This document shows positions 25,935 through 32,761 of a stretch of 64,000 bases of DNA, piece after piece (positions within the stretch are counted from its first letter, which is position 1; the number at the start of each line of letters is the position of its first letter). The notes under the pieces were generated by a model. It had not been told where the DNA came from. It saw only the letters and a program-made list of their open reading frames with translations, and ran no database searches. The position numbers and the translations under genes are program-made. Origin of the DNA: UBA6770 sp965660875 (GTDB lineage Bacteria > Bacteroidota > Bacteroidia > Flavobacteriales_G > Salibacteraceae); the NCBI GenBank assembly GCA_965660875.1, contig CBFIBQ010000014.1, positions 1-64,000 of the forward strand, read 5' to 3'.

Positions 25935-26843
25935 ATGAGACATTACTCCATTAAAGATTTAGAGCGATTATCTGGCGTAAAGGCGGGTACTATACGTATA
26001 TGGGAGCAGCGCTATGAGTTACTAGAACCGGTACGATCTGAAACGAATATTAGGTTTTACAGCGATTCAGATTTAAAGAAGTTATTAAATGTGTCTATGT
26101 TGCTTGAGCAAGGTATGCGTATTTCAAAAATTAGCCAATTTTCCGACCTCGAACTAAAACAGACCATAGGAAAACTCATAGAGGAAGGGGAGTCTATTTC
26201 CGAAAAAACAGATTTTTATATTCAAGCCTTAGTGGTAGCTATGCTTGAAATGGATGAAGCAAGATTTAATAACCTATTTGGTAGAGCTGTTAACGAAAGT
26301 GGATTCCTAAATGCAATTACAGAGTTTGTATATCCATTTTTAGTCAAAGTAGGTTTAATGTGGGGTATGGATGAGGTTAACCCAGGTCAAGAACATTTTA
26401 TCAGTTGTTTAATTCGGCAGAAATTAATTGCGGGAATTAATGACCTACCAATTACAAGTCCTTCTAAAAAAGGGTATACCTACGTGTTGTTTTTGTCTCA
26501 AGGCGAATTGCATGAAATAGGTTTAATACTAGCAAACTATATATTGAGAAGTCAAGGTTATCACGTAATTTATTTAGGTCAGGATGTTCCTACCCAAGAC
26601 GTGAAGCATGTAGTTTCCGAGGCTAACCCAACGCATTTGCTAACTATTTTTACAGCAAGTAGAACCCCAGCTGAGTATGAAAGCATATTGAAGGACTACG
26701 ATGAATCTTTTCCCAATACGAGAAAAGTGTATAGCGGAATAAACTATTACTTAGACAAAATCGACTGGAAACCCAGTGCGAATGTGAAACTGATTAATGG
26801 TGCTAACGAATTTGTTGAATATTTAAACAAACTGCCCGTTTAA
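25935..26843 (+). CDS. CarH/CarA-like MerR-family regulator with B12-binding domain
   Basis: A 302-residue transcription factor. It has a MerR helix-turn-helix (1-70, YSIKDLERLSGVKAGTIRIW), a B12-binding cap domain (about 90-165) with W143-x9-E153-H154, the W-x9-EH signature of CarH photoreceptors, and a cobalamin-binding Rossmann domain with E191xH193xxG (canonical DxHxxG). It should repress carotenoid genes in the dark using adenosylcobalamin and release on light. The residue after the Trp is Gly where, from memory, Thermus CarH has His132, the light-state ligand. It is transcribed toward the sigma-crt operon, ending at the hairpin at 26871. Confidence 0.9.
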   Translation: MRHYSIKDLERLSGVKAGTIRIWEQRYELLEPVRSETNIRFYSDSDLKKLLNVSMLLEQGMRISKISQFSDLELKQTIGKLIEEGESISEKTDFYIQALVVAMLEMDEARFNNLFGRAVNESGFLNAITEFVYPFLVKVGLMWGMDEVNPGQEHFISCLIRQKLIAGINDLPITSPSKKGYTYVLFLSQGELHEIGLILANYILRSQGYHVIYLGQDVPTQDVKHVVSEANPTHLLTIFTASRTPAEYESILKDYDESFPNTRKVYSGINYYLDKIDWKPSANVKLINGANEFVEYLNKLPV

Positions 26844-26870
26844 TTAAACAAAATAATAAGTTACTGATTT

Positions 26871-26895
26871 AAAGCTCCGTATGGGGCTTTTTTTT
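26871..26895 (+). terminator. Intrinsic terminator after the CarH-like gene
   Basis: AAAGCTCC (26871-26878) pairs with GGGGCTTT (26883-26890) with a tetraloop GTAT and one G-T pair, followed by a run of T. It lies 27 bases after the regulator's stop and separates it from the sigma-crt operon promoter. Confidence 0.8.
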
Positions 26896-26978
26896 GTTTA
26901 TCATCAGGCGCACTTCCATTTTGTTTAATAAAATCTAAAAAAAGCTAAACAAAAAACCCTTAAAGCTATAATGTACTG

Positions 26979-26986
26979 TATATTTG
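26979..26986 (+). promoter_or_regulatory. TAnnTTTG -7 box for the sigma-crt operon
   Basis: TATATTTG matches the -7 consensus and ends 30 bases before the sigma ATG. Its last three bases are the first three of an operator-like TTGTTTA, so a bound repressor would occlude it. No -33 TTG at 19 bases, so an alternative sigma or an activator may be needed. Confidence 0.55.
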
Positions 26987-27016
26987 TTTAGTAATATTAA
27001 TCAAAAGTTAAACAAA

Positions 27017-27532
27017 ATGTCTACACTTGAATTTAATGAGTTATTAGTCAGTTACAAAAGTCCGTTGCACTTCTTTGCATTAAAGCTTACAGCCGATGAA
27101 GAGGAAGCTAAAGATTTATTGCAGGAAACTATGTTGAAAGCTATAACCTATAGAGATAAACTTTTAACGAAGTCTTCCATAAAAGGTTGGTTATATACAA
27201 TAATGAAAAATACCTTTATCAACCAATACAGAAGAGGAAGTAAGTTCAATCAAATAATGGACAAGATGCAAGCGCAATCCTATGTAAGCACTTCATCCTC
27301 TAATGTTTCTGTAGCTCCAGACAAGAAAATCAATGTGCTCAACATGGAGGAAGCCATTGACAGTTTGTCTGACGATTATCGAATTCCATTCCGAATGAAG
27401 TTAGAAGGATATAAATACAAAGAAATTGGCGATGAAATGGGTATTCCCATTGGAACTGTAAAGAGCAGAATATTTTTAGCTAGAAAACAGTTAATGAGTA
27501 AGTTACCAGAATTCAACAGAAATGCCAAATAA
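27017..27532 (+). CDS. ECF-type RNA polymerase sigma factor, carotenoid operon
   Basis: A 171-residue sigma-70 family protein with region 2 (LHFFALKLTADEEEAKDLLQETMLKA, then SIKGWLYTIMKNTFINQYRR) and region 4 (YRIPFRMKLEGYKYKEIGDEMGIPIGTVKSRIFLARKQL). No anti-sigma gene is adjacent, so control is probably transcriptional, through the CarH-like regulator. ATG 27017 is the natural start. The in-frame TTG at 26984 falls inside the promoter. The 3' end overlaps crtI by 11 bases, so this factor heads the crt operon and may autoactivate it. Confidence 0.92.
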   Translation: MSTLEFNELLVSYKSPLHFFALKLTADEEEAKDLLQETMLKAITYRDKLLTKSSIKGWLYTIMKNTFINQYRRGSKFNQIMDKMQAQSYVSTSSSNVSVAPDKKINVLNMEEAIDSLSDDYRIPFRMKLEGYKYKEIGDEMGIPIGTVKSRIFLARKQLMSKLPEFNRNAK

Positions 27533-28994
27533 AATTTCTGTAATAGGCTCTGGGTTTGCTTCTTTAGCGGCAGCTACTTCTTTGGCAGCAGCTGGAAAAG
27601 AGGTGCACGTTTACGAGAAAAATGAATCGGCAGGTGGCCGCGCACGCAAATTCGAAGCTGAAGGATTTACATTCGATATGGGACCGAGCTGGTATTGGAT
27701 GCCAGAGGTATTTGAAAAGTACTTCAACCGATTTGGTAAAAAAGTATCTGATTACTACGACTTAGTGCGATTGTCTCCTTCATACAGAGTTTATTTTGGA
27801 AATAATGACTACGTTGATGTACCCGCCAACAAGCAAGAACTGTTTGAGTTGTTTGAATCTATTGAAAAGGGTAGTTCCAAAGAGTTGGACATATTCCTTA
27901 AGGATGCAGCTTACAAGTACGAGGTGGGGGTGAATAAGTTGGTTTACAAACCTTCTACTTCAATATTTGAATTTGCAAACGCGGAGGTGATTGGTGGTGC
28001 ATTAAAACTGAACCTCTTTTCTTCAGTAGCGAAACAAATCGACAAACAATTCAAGAACGAAAAACTGCGTCAAATTTTAAAGTTTCCCGTGTTATTTCTA
28101 GGCGCTAAACCCGAAAATATTCCGGCACTATACAGTTTAATGAACTACGCTGACTTAGAGTTGGGTACTTGGTATCCAAAAGGTGGAATGCATAAAATTG
28201 TGGAAGGAATGGTGAAACTTGCACAAGAAATGGGCGTAACGTTTCACTACAACGCCCCAGTGGAGAAATTGAACGTTAGTGGGGCTAAGGTTTCAGGCGT
28301 TCAAATTCATGGAAAGCAAATTGAAAGTAAAGCAGTTATTGCTGGTGCCGATTATCATCATGTAGATAAACAGTTGCTTCCGGAGTCAAAACGTATGTAT
28401 TCAGAAAAATATTGGGACAAACGTGTTCTGGCACCTTCTTCATTGCTTTTCTACATAGGAGTAAACAGAAGAGTAGAAAACTTAAAACACCACAACTTAT
28501 TTTTTGATTCAGACTTTACAAAACACGCAGAAGAAATTTATGATGAACCAAAATGGCCAAGTGATCCGCTATTTTATGTATGTGTGCCTTCAAAAACTGA
28601 CCCCACTGTAGCTCCTGAAGGCTGCGAAAACTTATTCATTTTAATGCCAATTGCTCCTGATCTGGAGGATTCTGAGGAACTCAGAGAGCGGTATTTCAAC
28701 ATACTGCTAAACCGCCTGAAAGAAATAACTGGAGAAGATATTCAGAAAGATATTGTTTACAAGAGATCTTACTGTGTAAATGATTTTAAAGCAGACTATA
28801 ACTCATACAAGGGAAATGCCTATGGATTGGCAAATACACTAACTCAAACCGCCTTTTTAAAACCAAAACTTCAAAACAAATACTTATCCAACCTTTTTTA
28901 TACAGGTCAGCTCACTACTCCAGGTCCGGGTGTTCCACCTTCACTGATATCTGGTCAAGTGGCAGCTGATTTTATGTTAAACTCAAAACTATAA
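27522..28994 (+). CDS. crtI: Phytoene desaturase
   Basis: FAD-dependent desaturase converting phytoene to neurosporene or lycopene. The 490-residue protein has the N-terminal dinucleotide-binding motif VIGSGFASLAAA, ESAGGRARKFEAEGFTFD and DMGPSWYWMPEVF typical of CrtI, and the C-terminal FAD signature YTGQLTTPGPGVPPSLISG. The second half of the GxGxxG is changed to GSGFAS, as is common in this phylum. It overlaps the sigma gene by 11 bases and is followed by crtB after four. Acts at the inner membrane. Confidence 0.96.
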   Translation: MPNKISVIGSGFASLAAATSLAAAGKEVHVYEKNESAGGRARKFEAEGFTFDMGPSWYWMPEVFEKYFNRFGKKVSDYYDLVRLSPSYRVYFGNNDYVDVPANKQELFELFESIEKGSSKELDIFLKDAAYKYEVGVNKLVYKPSTSIFEFANAEVIGGALKLNLFSSVAKQIDKQFKNEKLRQILKFPVLFLGAKPENIPALYSLMNYADLELGTWYPKGGMHKIVEGMVKLAQEMGVTFHYNAPVEKLNVSGAKVSGVQIHGKQIESKAVIAGADYHHVDKQLLPESKRMYSEKYWDKRVLAPSSLLFYIGVNRRVENLKHHNLFFDSDFTKHAEEIYDEPKWPSDPLFYVCVPSKTDPTVAPEGCENLFILMPIAPDLEDSEELRERYFNILLNRLKEITGEDIQKDIVYKRSYCVNDFKADYNSYKGNAYGLANTLTQTAFLKPKLQNKYLSNLFYTGQLTTPGPGVPPSLISGQVAADFMLNSKL

Positions 28995-28998
28995 TATC

Positions 28999-29841
28999 AT
29001 GGATGCAAAAAAGCTTTTCGATGATGTATCGCAAAGAACATCAAAGCAGACTACTGAAGCCTACTCCACTTCTTTCTCCTTAGGGATAAGTGCACTCAAC
29101 GATAATATTAAGAAACCCATTTATGGTATTTATGGTTTTGTTCGATATGCGGATGAAATAGTGGATACTTTTCACGATTATAATAAAAGAGAACTACTTG
29201 AAGAGTTTCGTGTAGATACTTTCAAAGCAATTGAAAGAGGTATCAGCCTGAATCCAATTTTAAATAGCTTCCAACATGCGGTGAACGATTACGACATTGA
29301 CCATGAACTGATCCATACTTTTCTGGACAGCATGGAAATGGATTTGCACGACATAAAATATACGCAAGCGAATTATGAGAAGTACATATTAGGTTCTGCT
29401 GAAGTAGTTGGTCTTATGTGTCTAAAGGTTTTTGTTTTGGGTGATCAGCAGTTGTACCTCAAATTAAAACCCAATGCAATGAAACTAGGTTCAGCGTTTC
29501 AAAAAATTAATTTCTTGCGCGACGTAAAAGATGATTTTGAGGATTTAGGAAGAAATTATTTTCCAAATGTGAATATCGCGAATATGACCAACAAAGAGAA
29601 AGCAGAAATAGAGTTAGATATAGCGGCAGACTTTCGCGCAGGTTACGAAGGTATTTTGCAATTGCCCAAAAGGGCTCGTTTTGGAGTTTACTTGGCTTAT
29701 GTGTATTATTACGGTCTGTTTAAGAAAATACAAAATACACCGAGTTCTAGAATAAAAAATGAGCGCATTAGAATTCCAAATGCTGGGAAGCTGGGATTAT
29801 TTGTAAGTTCATATGTTAGACACAATATTGGAATATTATGA
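28999..29841 (+). CDS. crtB: Phytoene synthase
   Basis: Condenses two geranylgeranyl diphosphates to phytoene. The 280-residue protein carries both metal-binding Asp-rich motifs: D52EIVD56 in VRYADEIVDTF and R174DVKDDFED in NFLRDVKDDFEDLGRNYFP. Its stop overlaps the start of idi (TTATGA), so crtB and idi are translationally coupled. Length is somewhat short of the 300-residue norm but both domains are complete. Confidence 0.96.
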   Translation: MDAKKLFDDVSQRTSKQTTEAYSTSFSLGISALNDNIKKPIYGIYGFVRYADEIVDTFHDYNKRELLEEFRVDTFKAIERGISLNPILNSFQHAVNDYDIDHELIHTFLDSMEMDLHDIKYTQANYEKYILGSAEVVGLMCLKVFVLGDQQLYLKLKPNAMKLGSAFQKINFLRDVKDDFEDLGRNYFPNVNIANMTNKEKAEIELDIAADFRAGYEGILQLPKRARFGVYLAYVYYYGLFKKIQNTPSSRIKNERIRIPNAGKLGLFVSSYVRHNIGIL

Positions 29842-30383
29842 TTACAGCCCAGTCTTCAGTGAATACCGATCTTGATGAGGTCGTCTTGGTGAATCAATAC
29901 GACGTCAAACAAGGAGTTATGGATAAAATGGAAGCGCATGAAAAAGGACTTTTACATAGGGCTTTTTCGGTTTTTGTTTTAAACCCTTACGGAGAAATTA
30001 TGCTGCAGCGAAGAGCATTGAGTAAATACCACTCGCCGGGATTATGGACTAATACTTGCTGTTCGCACCAAAGAATCGGAGAGGAGACTAAGGACGCTGC
30101 ACACAGAAGGTTGAAAGAAGAGATGGGGATTGATTGTCCGATTAGTGCCGCTTTTGAGTTCACCTATAAAGCAGAGTTTGATAACGGTCTGATTGAACAC
30201 GAATACGACCATGTTTTAATTGGCGAATTCAATGGAGTAGCGATACCAAATGCATCGGAAGTAGAAGAGTGGGCATTTGTATCAATGGAAGATATTGAGA
30301 AAGGGTTAAGTGCAAACCCCGAGGCTTATACGCCTTGGTTTAAAATAGCTTTTCCCAGAGTAAAAGAGTACCTAGAAAAATAA
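29838..30383 (+). CDS. idi: Isopentenyl-diphosphate delta-isomerase, type 1
   Basis: Interconverts isopentenyl and dimethylallyl diphosphate, supplying the carotenoid pathway. The 181-residue Nudix-fold enzyme has the catalytic Cys in WTNTCCSHQ (C75) with metal-ligand H77, the Nudix-like helix DAAHRRLKEEMGID and the second catalytic acid region EHEYDHVLIGEF. The gene overlaps crtB by four bases and is followed after two by the pterin synthase gene. Confidence 0.95.
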   Translation: MITAQSSVNTDLDEVVLVNQYDVKQGVMDKMEAHEKGLLHRAFSVFVLNPYGEIMLQRRALSKYHSPGLWTNTCCSHQRIGEETKDAAHRRLKEEMGIDCPISAAFEFTYKAEFDNGLIEHEYDHVLIGEFNGVAIPNASEVEEWAFVSMEDIEKGLSANPEAYTPWFKIAFPRVKEYLEK

Positions 30384-30385
30384 TA

Positions 30386-30796
30386 ATGAGGGTTACCGTC
30401 AAACGAAAAGCACATTTCAACGCGGCGCACAGGCTGTATCGCAAGGATTGGACTGATGCTAAGAATGAAGAGGTTTTCGGATTATGCAATAACCCGTTCT
30501 ATCACGGTCACAATTACAATTTTTGGGTAGAAGTAACTGGAGAAGTTGACGAAGAAACCGGTTATGTAATTGATATGAAGGTTCTGAAGTCAATCATAGA
30601 GGATAAGGTGTGCCGTTATATGGACCATAAAAATCTAAACGAACAAATAGAAGAATTTAAAGCATACATCCCTACCGCGGAATACATTGCGGTGGTTATT
30701 TATCATCGAATAGCAAGCGAATTACCAGAAGGTATGGACTTGAAAATTACCCTCTACGAAACTGAACGAAACTGCGTAGTTTATAGTGGAGAGTAG
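30386..30796 (+). CDS. 6-pyruvoyl-tetrahydropterin synthase/QueD family protein
   Basis: A 136-residue zinc enzyme acting on 7,8-dihydroneopterin triphosphate. Zinc ligands are H15 (FNAAH), H40 and H42. The catalytic Cys C34 is spaced as C-x5-HGH (CNNPFYHGHNY), the pattern of eukaryotic-type PTPS, not the CxxxHGH of typical QueD. So a pterin product is possible besides the queuosine precursor. It is the last gene of the carotenoid operon, two bases after idi. Why a pterin gene is here is unclear. A photoreceptor or hydroxylase cofactor is one idea. Confidence 0.85.
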   Translation: MRVTVKRKAHFNAAHRLYRKDWTDAKNEEVFGLCNNPFYHGHNYNFWVEVTGEVDEETGYVIDMKVLKSIIEDKVCRYMDHKNLNEQIEEFKAYIPTAEYIAVVIYHRIASELPEGMDLKITLYETERNCVVYSGE

Positions 30797-30806
30797 ACTA
30801 CAACTA

Positions 30807-31307
30807 CTACTTATAGCATTTCTTTCCGTTGGTTAGCCATTTCCCCCAGTTCTTGTCGTAAGCGTGTACGTCATTTGTGATGATGCTACCTTCTTTGTAA
30901 ACGTTCCTACCGTTATTTTTCCATTCAAAAATCCCACCGTAAAGATTGTAAACGTTTGTAAACCCTTGTTTTATTAGTTTTTCGGCAACTTTTTCACTAC
31001 GATAACCAACCGAGCAATACACAATGATTTGTTTCTCCTTAGCAACATTTTCTAGTGGCGAAAGGTCCAACTTTTTATAGCCAACCCATAGGGCATTTTT
31101 AATATGTGAGGTTTCGTATTCACTTTTTTCTCGACTGTCCACAAAAACTATATTTCCAGCAGTATCCACTTCGGATACACTTATTTCAGGCACAGAGTGA
31201 CTCAATAAGGTCTGAAGTTTGGCTGAATAGGCTCTGTCGCTCACTGTTTGGGCAGCTAAATTTATGGAGGCTAATAATCCGAATATTAGAAAGAGTTGTT
31301 TATTCAT
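30807..31307 (-). CDS. Exported rhodanese-like domain protein
   Basis: A 166-residue periplasmic single-domain rhodanese (sulfurtransferase family). Signal peptide about 1-19 (ending AAQ), then IVFVDSREKSEYETSHIKNA and the active-site loop C98SVGYRS with the catalytic Cys. The long insert after the loop is absent, which fits a compact PspE/GlpE-like enzyme. Its 5' end overlaps the 3' end of xerD by eight bases, so it is probably cotranscribed with it. Confidence 0.9.
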   Translation of the reverse strand: MNKQLFLIFGLLASINLAAQTVSDRAYSAKLQTLLSHSVPEISVSEVDTAGNIVFVDSREKSEYETSHIKNALWVGYKKLDLSPLENVAKEKQIIVYCSVGYRSEKVAEKLIKQGFTNVYNLYGGIFEWKNNGRNVYKEGSIITNDVHAYDKNWGKWLTNGKKCYK

Positions 31308-32217
31308 TTCTCGCTTGTTTTTGTCTGGGGTGAAACTCTGTTATGGTAGCTCTTAAATACTGACGATCCAAATGCGTATATATTTCAGTGGTCGTAATGG
31401 ACTCATGGCCTAACATTTCTTGTACAGCTCTTAAGTCTGCTCCGCCTTCTACCAAATGAGTGGCAAATGAATGTCTAAAAGTATGTGGCGAAACTACTTT
31501 TTGTATTCCCGCTTTTTCGGTTAAATCTTTAACTATGTTGAATATCATTATTCTTGAGAGTTTTGTGCCCCGTTTATTTAAAAAGACAAAATCTTCATTT
31601 TTTGGTTGCACTGGAATGTGCACACGTACCTCATTTACATAGATTAATACCAATTTAAGTGCACTTGAACCAATAGGAACCAAGCGTTCTTTATCTCCCT
31701 TTCCTATGACTCTAACAAACCCCTCATCGGCAAAAATATTGCTCAATTTTAAATTCAGTAATTCCGATACCCTTAACCCACAACTGTACAAACATTCAAT
31801 TATGGCTTTGTTTCGCGGACCTTCAGGTTTGCTTTGATCGATTACCGATTCTATTGAATCAATTTCTTCGATACTTAAAGTTACCGGCAATTTGCGGCCA
31901 ATCCTAGGAGCCTCTAGCAATTCACTTGGGTCCGTAGTAACCACCTCCTCCAAATATAAGTAGCCGTAAAACGATTTTATACCGCTAATGATTCGGGCTT
32001 GGGTAGTGCTAGAAATATTGAACTCATTGAGCCATTTCAAGAATTCCCTTAAATCACCTAATTCCAGTTTTTGAATACTTTTATGCTGTTCGCTTTGCTC
32101 TATAAATTGATAGAGTTTTTTTACGTCTGCAACGTAAGCTTCAACAGAATTGTTTGACAGTGAACGTTCTAAGGTTAGATAGCGTTTAAATCCTTTGATT
32201 AATCCTACATCGGCCAT
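31300..32217 (-). CDS. xerD: Site-specific tyrosine recombinase XerD/XerA
   Basis: A 305-residue tyrosine recombinase that resolves chromosome dimers at dif. The N-terminal SAM-like core-binding domain covers about 1-95, the catalytic domain about 105-290, with R149, K173, H245xxR248 (HTFRHSFATH), H271 (LGHESI) and nucleophile Y280. No phage or transposon context, so it is the housekeeping enzyme. It is divergent from aroQ, a pairing common in Bacteroidota, and overlaps the rhodanese gene by eight bases. Confidence 0.95.
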   Translation of the reverse strand: MADVGLIKGFKRYLTLERSLSNNSVEAYVADVKKLYQFIEQSEQHKSIQKLELGDLREFLKWLNEFNISSTTQARIISGIKSFYGYLYLEEVVTTDPSELLEAPRIGRKLPVTLSIEEIDSIESVIDQSKPEGPRNKAIIECLYSCGLRVSELLNLKLSNIFADEGFVRVIGKGDKERLVPIGSSALKLVLIYVNEVRVHIPVQPKNEDFVFLNKRGTKLSRIMIFNIVKDLTEKAGIQKVVSPHTFRHSFATHLVEGGADLRAVQEMLGHESITTTEIYTHLDRQYLRATITEFHPRQKQARNE

Positions 32218-32249
32218 GGCTCAAATAAAGCTCAAAGTTGTCATTGTAC

Positions 32250-32257
32250 TACCTTTG
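32250..32257 (+). promoter_or_regulatory. TAnnTTTG -7 box for aroQ
   Basis: TACCTTTG in the xerD-aroQ divergent region, ending 25 bases before the aroQ ATG. It matches the consensus but has no -33 TTG at the usual distance. Confidence 0.4.
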
Positions 32258-32282
32258 CTTTGTAATTAACGTCAACAATTGA

Positions 32283-32696
32283 ATGAGGATACTGATAATA
32301 AATGGCCCAAACTTGAACTTGCTCGGTAGCAGAGAGCCAGAAATATACGGTTCTGTAAGATTTGAAACGTATTTCGACACGCTTAAAACATCTTACCCTC
32401 AGATTGACTTAGCGTATTACCAAAGTAATATTGAAGGTGAACTGGTAGATAAAATACAAGAGGTCGGGTTTAGTTACGATGGAATTATATTCAATGCCGG
32501 CGGTTATACGCATACTTCGGTAGCCATTGCAGACGCAATTGCTGCGATTTCTACACCAGTTGTAGAGGTTCATATTTCGAACGTATATGCTAGGGCAGAA
32601 AAAATCAGACACCAAAGTTTGATGGCTAAAAACTGCAAAGGGGTAATAACTGGATTTGGGTTAAGCAGTTACGAACTCGCTCTAAACAGTTTTTAA
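32283..32696 (+). CDS. aroQ: 3-dehydroquinate dehydratase, type II
   Basis: Converts 3-dehydroquinate to 3-dehydroshikimate in the shikimate pathway. The 137-residue length is normal for the dodecameric type II enzyme. Characteristic segments are IINGPNLNLLGSREPEIYG with the catalytic Tyr, YQSNIEGELVDKIQE, NAGGYTHTSVAIADAI and VEVHISN with the catalytic His. Single gene, divergent from xerD. Confidence 0.96.
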   Translation: MRILIINGPNLNLLGSREPEIYGSVRFETYFDTLKTSYPQIDLAYYQSNIEGELVDKIQEVGFSYDGIIFNAGGYTHTSVAIADAIAAISTPVVEVHISNVYARAEKIRHQSLMAKNCKGVITGFGLSSYELALNSF

Positions 32697-32761
32697 CCAA
32701 CTCACTAGCAGAAGTATTTGCTCATTACTATGCGTTAAAAACTTACAAGTTCAAAAGGATT

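Larger units (their letters stand above)
26845..27015. promoter_or_regulatory. Array of six TTGTTTA/TAAACAA sites, likely CarH operator
   Basis: Six exact copies of TTGTTTA in either orientation lie in 171 bases: 26845 (-), 26894 (+), 26921 (+), 26946 (-), 26984 (+), 27009 (-). Two form identical inverted pairs, 26921/26946 and 26984/27009, both TTGTTTA-N18-TAAACAA, and the pairs are 63 bases apart (about six helical turns). The second pair overlaps the -7 box. Geometry and position fit a multimeric repressor such as CarH blocking the sigma-crt promoter. The assignment to CarH is inference. Confidence 0.65.

Noticed and set aside
31300..32217. Integrase of a mobile element
   Set aside because: The length, sequence and divergent aroQ neighbour fit the housekeeping XerD, and there are no att sites or mobile genes around it.
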